Assembly (NCBI GenBank): GCA_029204225.1
Contig: CM055096.1
Span: 38,931,866 to 38,995,865, forward strand
Direction of reading: 5' to 3'
DNA from: Diphasiastrum complanatum
Lineage: Eukaryota; Streptophyta; Lycopodiopsida; Lycopodiales; Lycopodiaceae
Length of the DNA stretch: 64,000 nucleotides
Both the position numbers and the translations under genes were made by a program. Numbering within the stretch: position 1 is the first letter of the stretch; the number at the start of each line of letters is the position of its first letter. Shown one piece after another: positions 36,801-49,487 of the stretch. The notes beneath the pieces were generated by a model that was not told the origin of the DNA, made no database searches, and saw nothing but the letters and a program-made list of their open reading frames with translations.

Positions 36801-37448
36801 GAAGCAGACTCGCTCAAGCTGAACAAGAGAGGAGTGCCCCTTCCCAAGTCGGGTGGTGGTAGCCTATTGCATGCTGAAGGTAGGACTAGAAAAGAGTATT
36901 CCCAAATAAGTATAAGAGGAAACTACCTCTAAGGCCTGCCCATCTAGGGTGAACTCCTGGCGCTGCATGAAAGCTCGAGAATTGTTGAAGACCATAACCT
37001 TGGTCTTCGCAGTGTTCACTCCCAATCCCCATCTGGTACAAAATCCCTGTAAACAATCCAGCTGCCTCTGTAATCCCTCTCTGGTCGGGGATACTAGTAC
37101 CACGTCATCCGCATAGAGGTGAATAACAATCAAAATGGTGCCAAGTGAGAGAGAGAGTGAGAGTGTGTTGTGTTGTGTAACGTGTTGTGAAATGTGTTGT
37201 AAGTTGTAACTTGTGATTGTGTGTGAGCGTGGCGTGTGTGTGTGTGTGAACTTTGAGTGTAGTGGTGTGTTTGTGTGTGTGGTGGTGTGTTAAACTATGT
37301 TTGTGTGTTTGTGTGTGTGCATTGTGTGGTGTGTGTGTGAGTCGTGACATGTGTGATGAAAGAGAGGGAGAGTGTGTGTGTGTGCACTATGTGTGAGAGA
37401 GTGTGTGTGTCACAGACTACAGTGTGTGTGAGAATTTAGAAAGAGAGG

Positions 37449-37484
<36 letters not shown>

Positions 37485-40400
37485 CTTCGACATTGACCTC
37501 TCAGTTTTGAATTTAGAACTTAGTAAGTTACAAGTTACAACTTGCATTTTGTGAATCGTGATTATTGTTTTGAACGTTGCTATTTGCACTTGCCATTTAC
37601 ATTTGCAATTTGCATTTGCATTTGCTTTTGGAATGCTCAATGGTGAATGTTCATGAGTTATGATTCGACCTTTGTTGGAATTCCAATGCAGGTTGTCACG
37701 GACAACGCGTCCAATTGTGTTGCCATGGGGAAGATGGTGAATGAGAAGTACCCTTGGATTTTCTGGAGTCCATGTGCTGCACATTGTCTTGACCTCCTAG
37801 TTGAAGACATTGGGAGATTACCCTGGGTCAAGGAGGTTGTAGACATGGCACGATTCTTGGTGAGATTTGTCACCAAGAGACAGCGGGTCTTGAGCATCTT
37901 CAGGTCCTATTCCACCTTGGATCTCTTGAGGCATGCCCCCACTAGGTAACCAAGTTCCAACTTCCAACCTGAAAACCTGTTTCCAATCTTTTGATTGGAA
38001 AATTGCAATTTTGTTTTAGCTTCTAGTTTTAGTGCTCATAGAATTTAAATTTTGCTATATAGTATAGCTTGCTTGCTGCCTATAGGCTATGACCAATTAC
38101 AGATCTTATTTCATGATTTGCATCCTAGGTTTGCCTATATGCTCATTGTTTTGAAGCGGCTCATAAAAGTGCATGGAAGCCTGAGGAAGACAATGATTTC
38201 ACCCCGTTGGGTAGTGTGGGACCGATCACGAGAGGCCAAGGCCAGGAGATTTGAGGCGATCATGATGGGGACTTCATTTTGGGATGATGCATGCTCCATT
38301 GTCATATCCATGCAGCCTATCTATAGTGTGCTTTGCCTTACTGATAGAGAGGGTTCCACCTTAGCCTTCTTTATGAGTTTATGGATAAGTTGGGAGAGCA
38401 GCTTCAGAGTTGCACCATCATGGCTCCTGACAGGTATATTACTAGAGTCTAGTAACTACGTTAAAAGTTTCAAAGTTGATTCTTGAGTCTTCATTGACAT
38501 TCATGATTAGAATTTAGTTAAAACTTAATAGTTCTTGAGACTTGAATGCTCAAGCCTCAAACTTCACTCCTGATTGTTTGCAGGTTGGAAGAAGTAAGGG
38601 GCCTGTGGCTTGCTTGCTTCATCCACTATGGAGGACAAAAGATCAATGCCATGATCGAGAGCTTAGGCAAGGATGGCATTCCTACGTCTCGGCTACCTAT
38701 CCTGATCCCAGGGATCAGGCTGCACTCATGGATGACTTGAATTTATTCAGGTATGTACTATGTAATTAGTAAATTGTAATATGTATTCAGGACCCAGGTA
38801 TGTAATATGTATTCATCTATGTAGTATGTATATGTATGAAGTCCAAGGCTTAAGCTAGCTGCTAGTTAAAACTTAATAGTAGTAACTTGTAAGCATTTAG
38901 TATTTACTATTTTGAAATTTGAATGGTGATGAATGTTGAATGTTCAGGACCGAGCGCCTCGATTTCGGTCGTGCAGCTGCCATGCTGAAGGATTGCGCCC
39001 TGTTTCATGGTGGATGAAGTACGGGCATGATGTTCCCAAGTTGCAGAAACTTGCCATCCGCGTCCTCTCACAAGATTGCGCAGCAGTTGCATGTGAGAGA
39101 AATTGGAGTGTGTTCTCTTTGATTCATACGAAGAGGAGGAACAGACTTTCTACTGCGCAGCTGGAGAGGTTGGTGTATGTGTATGCCAACCTATGGCTTG
39201 TGAAGAAGCTAAGAGAGACCGGGGAGCCAGTACAGGTAATGAATCATGATTAAATCATTAATCTGAATTCTAGAAAAAGATCGAACATGAATCCTTGTTG
39301 TGGTGAAATGATCGAAGTGTGTAGTCAAAGCTTAAGAACATCAATAAATGAACATGCAAGAAGTGCCACCATTGTAGTATATGTACTACATGAGTAGTCT
39401 ACTAGATAAGTCAATAAGCCTTTTGATACGGAAGGAAAGCTTTTATATAGACTCTAGGTACATGTAATCCAGACAAAGTATGAAGAGTGGATTGATATTC
39501 TTAATTTGAAAATTTAGGTTCATAGAAACATGTTAAAAGAAGCAAGAAATAACCCTTAGAGATTTTTCAAATTGCTTTTCAAAATGCTTTGTAGTCAAAT
39601 AACACATCCGATGCAACTAAGAGTCAAAGTATAGATGATGGACTTCATGGTCTATAAAGCTATGTAGTGTTCATGGTGGAGGTTGTGAGTGGACTATATC
39701 GAAAATATGTATGTCATTTTGTCATTATTGGGTGTTATCCTAGAGTTGACATTGAATAACTTGCTAATAATGCAACATTTAGACCTTTCGATTTGGCAAC
39801 AACCTAAATTTCTAATTGTAGTGATAATATTTGCAGATGAGAAAAAATAATGCCATCCTCTTTGCGGAGAAACAAATCGGCCATCTTCCTGGTTTGTTTT
39901 GAAATCATTTACTTTAGAGATAAGTTGATCATGCAAAGTTGCACTTTGCTCATCGATTGCTTTCAACTTGATGTATAATGTCCTACAAACTTTTGCAAAT
40001 TTGACAAGTCGTTGTTTGTGGCTTATGATCCCATGTACAACTCTGAGGAGTTCATACCTCGTTGGTTCATGTATTGTCTTGTACATAACACTTTCATGCT
40101 AGCGAGTGTGTATGCAGGTATAAATGTTGGCGATCATTTCTATTCTCGAGCAGAGATGGTGGCAGTCGGGCTTCACAAACATTGGCTTAGTGGAATTGAT
40201 TACATTGGGGGATCGAAACAGGTAATGTTTTGCTAGTAAGCTAAACCATAAAGCAAAATGCCAAACTCTTCTATTTATCTATTTGTGCTCATTAGAACTT
40301 TCCAATTTATTTCATGTTTGGTTCACTTAGTCTTTCATTTTTCAAAGTTTTCATATATGAAAATGACTTTGCCTCAAAATGATGAATTTATACTACCATA

Positions 40401-43400
40401 GATGTCATCCTTTTTTATAAGAACTATGTTTTTATAACTTGCATCATTTTTAGTTGTAATTTAGAAATTTTGAGGGCTCGAGATTCTTAGACATACAAGT
40501 GATTTCCTTCCTTTTAGGTTCCTATCCAAGTTCAATTAAGGACATACGAATATAAGTGAATGTCAACTATTAATGTAATAACTATCAATTGTAAAAAATT
40601 GAATTTCTTTGAGCTGGTATATTGTTAAATCTAGTGGTTCCACAAATCGTTATTCATTGGCTAACGAGTTTCGATTCGGCAAAGAACCGGATGGTCCGTA
40701 TTCGAGTTGAAAATAATTGGGATGTAAATTTTTTTGTAACAGCACGGGCCCAATTCAATTGAGATTCACTTTTCTCTTTTTTGCGCCTCTTTCAAGGGAA
40801 AGAGAATAGGAGAGGGAGAAATTGAGGAGAGGAGAAGGGGGAGGAGAGAATAGAGAGCGTAGAGGAGAGAGGAAAGAGCGTAGAGGAGAGAGGAGACAAG
40901 AAATGGTATTATGGTTAAATGTGCAATGTGTTAGAACTTAAGTTAACCCTCATTGTTGAATGCACTTTGAAGGAGAGAAATTAGGACAAGAGTTAGGAGA
41001 AGTTAGAACTTAGGTGTTTAGTAGTATTAGGCACTACCATTAGGTGAATGAAGGAGAGAGGCTAGAGCTAGGAGTTAAGAGGGTCTTGAAGAGCGAATAG
41101 GAGAACGAGGTGTGTGTGTGTGTGAATTTAGGAAAGAGGTGTGTGTGTGTGTGAAATTGTGAATTAGTTTTAGCTAGTAGAGTTGTTAGAAGTGTTAAAC
41201 TTTAGAGTTAGGTAATACTAAACCTCTGCCTCTGCCCCTCTAGGTGAGAGGAGTGTTGGAAGTTAGGAGAATTAGGAACTAGCTTAGGAGGTAGGAGTTA
41301 GGAGTTAGGACTTAGGAACTAGCTTAGGAGTTAGGAGTTAGGAGTTGAAACTTGAGAGTTACGAGTTAGAACTTAGGATTTAGTAGTTGAGAGTCATGGT
41401 GAGAAATAGAGATCTTGTATGAGATCATGTCACAGTTGCTTTGGGAGTTTGCATGGCTATCAGATCGGAGCATACCTACCAGCACCTCTAGGGCTATTGA
41501 GCATGATGCGAGACCAGGAGCAATTCAGATAGAGGAGATCGTTCCTCCAACGGTGATTGCAGGTGAGCATCATAGTACATACACTTGTTATCGGATTCTT
41601 TAAACATTTGCTTTTGAATTTTGAATTTTTTGCAATGTGCATGATGAATGTGATTGTCACTTGTAGATTGTAGTGATGAAATGTTTTTTGATTTCCTTTG
41701 TTGCAATAGGATTAGCTACTAGGCATCATGCATCCACCTCAGGTCATGACGAGACAGAGCCAGAGGCCCTCGACACATCTACACCTCATGTAGATGTAGC
41801 TGGTCCCTCTACTTCTAACCCCCCCCGTAGATGTATGACAGGTAGAGAATATTATGTGTAGTCATTTCGGGGTGACAAGCATAGGGCAGATGTGGCTATT
41901 AGGAGACTCTTCTACTGTTGTGACCTCTCCTTCCATCTGGCGAAGACTCTTGCTTGGGTGGATATGATAGAGAGTGTTGCTGCGATAGTGCCACATACCG
42001 TGGACCTAGCATGGAGTCCCTACGCACCACACGTTTGATGAGGGAGGTTCAAGATGCAACCAAAGAATTGGAGCCTGTTCGTGAATTGTGGAAACAGTTC
42101 GGGTATCTTGACTGATGGTTGGAGTGACACCATGAGGCGACATATCATTAATATTCTAGTGTCTTCTTGTGTGGGGACCATGTTCTTGAGAGCCATTGAC
42201 ACATCGACAATTGGCACCATTGTTTTATGTGAGTAACGAGTTCATGACATCTGTTGGATTTTAACTTCATTGCTAATTAGAATTTTAATCATTTTAGTAA
42301 CTGTAATTTCTACAATTGCCACATCTAGATTGAACTTTGAGTTCAAAGATTCTGCATGTCGTGAGTGCTGATTCGTCACAACTCACAGAGGAGTCGTGAA
42401 TCTTGATTTTGCTCTCAATTTTCAAGCATAATCAGCTTCTTGGACCTAGTAAGTTGTAACTAGAGTCTAGTTTGTCTTTGTTTTTCGTCATGACTCATAC
42501 ATGTCTCGCTTTTGTCCAGCTCTTCCTTTGGTGAAAGACGTCCTTTATACTGCAGGGTTCTTGGCGAGGTTTGTCACCAAGTGACTGAAGGTCCTTGTAA
42601 TTTATAGAGGTTCAAGAATTTGGAGATCCTTAAACCTGCTCCCGCGAGGTGTGAACTTTGAATCTTGATTCTTGATGATAGATGTCTCATTCTCAATGCT
42701 AAATTCTAGAATATGATTTTCGGTTTTAAGGTTTAAACTTTAGAAATTAGTAGCTAGCTTAAGCCTTATTTGGATCTTGATTCTTGGCACATGCTTTGAA
42801 GTTTGAACTTTGATGCGTTGATGATTGACTTGGCCCTTCTAAATTCTGAGTTCTTTCATGTCCATTTTACAAATCTAGTCTTAAGTTTGAAGCTATAACC
42901 TTTTCAATCTGAATCGATGACATTCATTTTTTTAATTTGCAGGGTTCAAGAGATAAAGGCCATGTGGGAGTGCAAATGAAATCAGTTTCATAGGCCTTTA
43001 CATGCAGTTGCCCATGTGTTGCATTCTTTATGGAAGAAATCTGGTCTCGAGCAGTTCCATGACCATGAGCTTGAGGATGGGTGGTTTGAATACCTCCAGA
43101 GGGTCGTACTTGACGTTGTAGAGCAGCAGGCCTGCAACGATGAGCTCATGATTTTTCGGAGAGACCGTCTCACATAATAGAGGGCCATGACACAGGGTAG
43201 AATCAGACACTTGACTCCGGTTTCTTGGTGGGACAAGTATGGAGGGTGCACCCCTAGGCTACAACGCATTGCACTGAGAGTCCTCTCACAACTAGTGTTT
43301 GTGCATTCAAATCTACGAGGCCAAAGAACCCATGCAGGTCATTACTAATCATTTAAACTTTGTATTTGAGGCTTGAGCTTGAACTACTTGAACTTGAACT

Positions 43401-46400
43401 TGAGTCTTGAGTGCTTAGTATTGATGCTTATCACTCTTGGTGCTTGAAGTCTTGAAAGTTGAAAATTGCTTTGATGATTCATGAACCATTTGTAATTTGT
43501 GAATTTGTGTCACATGTGACATGAGTGAATGACTAGTTGTGGATATGTGAACCATTTAAACTTTAGGTAAATCTTGACGAGATTGATCGCCAAGGTTCCT
43601 GATTTACCACCTAGGTTAGAGCAGGAGGATATGTATGCCCACTTGCATCGCGAGTCTGTTGCACGATTGGGTTGGCATCAGACTTGAGCCTTACTTGGTT
43701 ATTAAAATTGAGTCTTGAATTTCAATCAACTTTCAAGATTGTAGTATGTACTTGCTAGATTCTAGTATATACTATCTAGGTCATCTCCTGGGTCTTGAGT
43801 CTTCAAAGTTCAATTTTGGACAATGGGCATTGAGTACTTTCTAATAATTGCAAATCTCTATGTGCAGGACCTGTGACTCGAGGTGGATCGACGGACTCCG
43901 GCTATTGTTGCTCGGCAACAATATTCAGAGGGTAGCGTCAATAGCTCTACCGAGGAGATTGAGGAGAGCGACTATCAGAGCCAGGGGTCTTCTTCTGATG
44001 AGGCCTCAAAGGTTGGCGATGATGATGATGATGAGCATGTGCAGGAGGCTACGATGCCACCCCCACTTGGAGGACTAGGAGGAGGACCTAGATTTATATT
44101 ATAGTTCATAGTCTAGAATCTAGGTCAAGACTTGATATTTCATGACTTACCTAGATTCTACTAGTACATCATTATGGCACACACTAGACTACAGTTGACT
44201 CATGAGCATTGAGTCATGTCTTTGGATTCAACATTTGTCATTAAGTGTTCAACTGATTCTGATATTGTATGTATTATTTGTGACATGTGTATAGTTTGAT
44301 TATTGATAACAGCTATTCGGTTTTCACTATATAGTTCATAACTTCATTGTTCGCTCGAATGCTATTTGATTTTGCTTTTCAATGTAAGTTGTAACTTTTA
44401 AATTTCGATTCAAAGTTCAAACATTTATGCAACGTACTTAGCTTACTAGTAACTGCTCACTACGTACAACTTAATAAATACTACCTACATTGTAGTATGT
44501 ATAGGCCAATGTTTGAGGGTACCTTTCGAATCGCCTTTTTGAACCGTGTTTGAATCAAGTTTGAATCGGGAAAGAATCGACTTCTCCAGGTTCGAACCGG
44601 CGAATCGGTTTTAGGGTTTTTTTTTAAAACATTATGTCATGACTCAAATCATACATATTACATATGTCATATTCCAATGTACCATATGCATGGTTAGTTA
44701 GTGGCAAATTAGTAAATGTTCAATCATTCAAATTTCACGAAAATGACAATGCATACAATGATCTATGACCCCCTATGACGATGAGTGTTGTTCTCATCAT
44801 CACCTTGTTTAACTTTTAACAACTAATAGATTATAGTACTAAGTTCTAACTTCTAAAAGCTTACAACTTACAAGTAACAAGTTACAATACTAAGTAGTAA
44901 GTACTAACTTCTAAATATCAACTCTTGAGTTACAACTTACAACTTGCCGTAATCTGTGAGTACAAATCCCATTCGACATTCAACATTGATAATTGAAACA
45001 TTCCACATTTGAACATTACCAAAATGTAAACTTGTTACCTGAGTCTTGAATCATATATGTAGTTTTAACTCATCCATAGATGCCAAATGGTAGTAACGCT
45101 GCTCAAGTTTATAATCTCAAAACTTCAAAGTTCAAATTCAACTCCTAATTTCTATAAACTAACTAGAATACTAAATACTAAATAGTAAATGCAAATGGGC
45201 CAGTCTCTTGAGTCCCCCTAAGGTAGACTAGTCACTAAAGCCTAACGTAGCCTCCTCCTAGTCACCCGTGGAAGCTGTGACCTCGTACGTGCAGGCTCAA
45301 GAGCAGGATCCTCATCAATGCTATCAGCATCATCAGATGGATCAGTCTCATGCTCTGAGGAATCCTCGCTGTCAGCTTCATCTTCCGAGGTCTCTGCGTC
45401 GTCTTCGTCTTCTAGTGGCTCCTCGTCCTCGCGGGCTCGAGAACTGGAAGCCTCTCCCCCTGTCCTGCGACGTGCAGCAGCCCGAGTGGTAGGTCCTGCA
45501 CGCAGAGATTGGCAAAGGGTTACAATTCACAATCACAAGTTTCAATTCTAATTTCTAAAGCTAGTTACTACTTAGAACATGGGATGGAGCTCAAAGTTCA
45601 AACTTCCAAGTGGCAAGGACCAACTTGCAAGGGCCCAAGCCTCAAGGTTCAAGGGCTAATTCAAATTTCAAAGCTTGAAATTGGAACTTGAAATTCACTT
45701 GCAAACTGCATGGCGTCATCATAGAGTAGTGCATACACGTCCTCTACCTCCTGTGACCTTGGTGGTAGGTCTGGAACCTTCGTCACATCAATGTCATCTG
45801 GATTTACTTGCAGTATGTATACAGTAGAACAACACATTTAGAATGTCACTAAGGATTCAAATTTCATTGTTCAAACACAATTGCAACTATCAACTTACAA
45901 TTTACCTGCATAGGCTTCCTTGCCCCCTTCATCTTCTTCAGAAGCCACAGATTGGCGTGCACATACACCAACCTGTCTAATTGTGAAACACTAAGCCTGT
46001 TCCTCCTCTTCGTATGAATCAGATAGAACAAACTCCAACTCCTCTCACATGCACTCGATGTGCAATCCTGTGAGAGAATGCGTATGGCGAGCTTCGGCAA
46101 TTGAGGACAATCACCCCCATACTTGTTCCACCATGAAACAGGGTGCAGTTGTCCTTCTTTGAGCCGCGCTCCTGGACACCCAAACTCAAGAGCCTCACGC
46201 CTGTATAGTGCACACGTGAGTTGTGACAATGCACATTGAAGATCATTCATGAGTGAGTGCCGAGTGTGACAATGTGGCCACTCACTTCATTGGGATTCAA
46301 GAAAGACAAAGGACTTGAAAAAATAACAAATGTTCGAGAATTGTCATGACTAAGGACTTATACCTGAAGACATTGAGATCATCCCAGAGTGAATCCTGCA

Positions 46401-49400
46401 TGACGGGATCAGGATAGACCCTCTCAATGTATGTACGCCATCCCTGTCGGAGCTCTGCATCATGGAACTGATCTTCATTCCTCCATAGAGGATGAAGAAT
46501 GCAAGCCATAGCGTGTAGAGGCTGATGGAACCACTCCCACCTGGCTTGCCACATTTCTCTTATTTCTTCAACCCTATAAAATTTGAAAATCATGCATCAT
46601 ACATGTCACATGGTGCATACTTATTACTACATACTACATATTACATTAAACCCTCATCAATCGTGATAAGAGATAATGCATAATACAAACCTCTCTGCAC
46701 CGATGGCAGTGCAGGTGAGAATCTGCTCTCCCAGCCTGTCCATGAACTCATAGAGAAAGGCCCAAAGTGCAGCCCTCTCTATCCGTAAGGCGCAGGACAG
46801 TGTAAAGAGGCTGCAACGCTATGATAATGGCCCGCGCATCATCCCAAAAAGGAGATGCTAGCACAATCCTCTCAAATCGCTGAGCCTTAGGCTCTCGTGA
46901 GTGCCTCCACTGATGCCAAGGCTGTAAGACCACCATCTGTCTCAAGCCATCATGCACCTTCACGAGGCGCTCCAAAACAATGAAAATAAAGCCAAACCTG
47001 GAATGGATCATGATTGCAAATTGTATTAGCTTCAACAAAGCAATTATCGAATAACAAGGTCTTAGGTTGAAACTGGAGTCTCAAAAGTAGTTAGTAGTTG
47101 CTAGTAAGCTATGTAATAGCTTCTAAGTAGTAAGTAGTAAGAATCTAAGTGATGAAATTTGAATCAAATTTGATGAATAGAAAAGTAGACCTGGTGGGGG
47201 CAGGCCTCAATATGTCGAGGCTAGAATACTCCCTGAACATACTCAGGACCCTCGGTCTCTTGGTGACAAACCTCACCAAGAACCGGCCTATGTCTAGTAC
47301 CTCTGCAATCCATGTCAACTTTGCTATATCCTCAAACAAGAGGTCTAAGCAATGTGCAACACAGGGTGACCAAAAGATCCAAGGGTACTTTTCATTTACG
47401 AGCTTCCCCATGGCAACACAATTTGCCGCATTGTCGGTGATGACCTGCAAAGCACAACAATCATCAATGCAACATCGGAACATCCGACATCGATCTTCTC
47501 TAAAGTGACAAGTCCATGATCCAAGAAGCAACATTGAACAAGTAGTGTAAGTAAAAAGTTTTCACTCATTTTTATTTCCCACTACACAACTGAAAGTCAA
47601 GAATCAATACTTGCACAACATTCTCTTTGCCGACCTCTACAATGGCCGCGTCAATAAATCCAAAGAATGTCTGGGCATCCAAGGTTAAGCCCGAGATGTC
47701 GATGGATCTCAAGAACATCGTGCCCAAGCAAGAAGAAACCAATATATTTACAATATGGCCATCAGTCCAACCATCTGATATGATGGAGCACCCATACCTA
47801 GTTCAAAAGATCTCATTGCCCTTCAGATGGCAATTGTCAATTGCATTAAAATTTAGCAATTTATGTAATTGGTCAATAAATATAACTATTTCAATCATTC
47901 TTAACATAAAAGTTAAGATTCAAGAGATAGAACTTAGAAGTTAGAACTTGGCACTTGCCACTTCAAACTTGGAATTTCAAGTTAGAAGCTAGAACATAAA
48001 TGACAATACATATTACTATTAATTTAGTATTTACTAATTACTAATTACATTAAAGTAGGGTTTAGGAATCAAGATTTACATGGCCCATGATCTCCTGATA
48101 GGCTCTAGCTCCCTATCCACGGAGTCTCGCTCGGCAACCAACTGAGTCGTCCTTAACTGCTGCATGGATGGTCCCTCCCACTCCGAACCAATCCTAGATA
48201 CATGTTTCATCATCTCCCTCCATGCAGGGGTCGCAACGAAGTGAAAGGGGAGGTTGCACATGTAGAAACACCTCCTAACAGATACAGTGGCTATGTCCTT
48301 GTTACTTTGCTGAAAGGATGCCACATACACATCTCTACCTCTAAGATGTGTACCAGTACGGCTCTGGGCTTGAGAAGAGCCTCGTGACAATGGTGCCACC
48401 GCATCACTCTGACTTTGAGTCTGACCCTGTGATGTGGAAGTGCCTGCTGGAACTGTTGCACATTGCCAATGGCCACAAATTATTAGTTACTATCTAGATT
48501 CTAGAATCTACGACAAATTACAGCGGAGATAGATGAATCGCGGTAGACTGTAGTAGTCTGTAGATTGTAGTAATGTCAAAGTACATACGATATGGCATAT
48601 GCAATGAATTATACAACACAATCATCAATGCAAATATTTTCTATTTAGCATCTAGCAACAACTTACAGTTGTCAATAACTCCTTTGACAGGAATCTCAAC
48701 ACAGGATAATGGATTTATAAGTTATAACTATTAACAGCTTCAAAATTCCGAATCATTGATTACAATTTACGATCACGATTCACCAACCTGTGGGCGAATG
48801 ATAGCCCTCCGAGGTAGCCGTAGATGGAGGTGCAGGTATCATCAATGAGTCAGGTGCTCGCGCACAACCTGCGATCTCATAACCACGTAGATGCAATAGG
48901 TGTGCCTTTATTCTAGTGGGGCCACCTGTGTATTCCTTGCCACAATACTTGCAAGTGCACCTCTTAGTGCCTGAGGCGCCATAATTAGAAGCAACTGTCA
49001 TATGATCCCACAAGGGATCCTTCTCTCTCGGCATGGTATCTACTATCTAGATTCTAGTCTCTCTCCCCCCACTAGTCTCTCTCCCGGGTCCCCCTCCTAA
49101 ATTCTGATTTTTCACTCACACACCTACAGGCTAACTCTCCCTCGGACCTCCCTCCACACACACACACACCCACCCCTAAGTCTACCTCCCTCTCTCTCAA
49201 AGACTCAAACACACTCTTTTAACTTAAAAATCTATTCACACATGTCACACACACAAAACACACACATACATTGTCAAGACTCAAACACACACACACACAC
49301 ATTATTAAAAACACACACACACACATTTATCAAACACACACACACACACAAAAACACAAACACACACACACACACATTTGTCAATAGTCACACACACTGA

Positions 49401-49427
49401 ACAGCCACACGTGACACACACAATTCC

Positions 49428-49487
<60 letters not shown>

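Larger units (their letters stand above)
34655..39836 (+). other. SUVH4: SUVH intron 2, 5.2 kb
   Basis: Donor GTTGAA, acceptor TTGCAG. It contains a dispersed repeat copy, a LINE remnant and a hAT transposase remnant. 34655-35265 and 39236-39836 show nothing recognisable. Confidence 0.85.

Noticed and set aside
37105-37350. His/Thr-rich ORF
   Set aside because: It is the translation of GT-rich low-complexity DNA.
40012-40236. Stand-alone 74-residue ORF containing an SRA fragment
   Set aside because: The first third is intron sequence and the last codons run into the donor; only 40118-40221 is exon.
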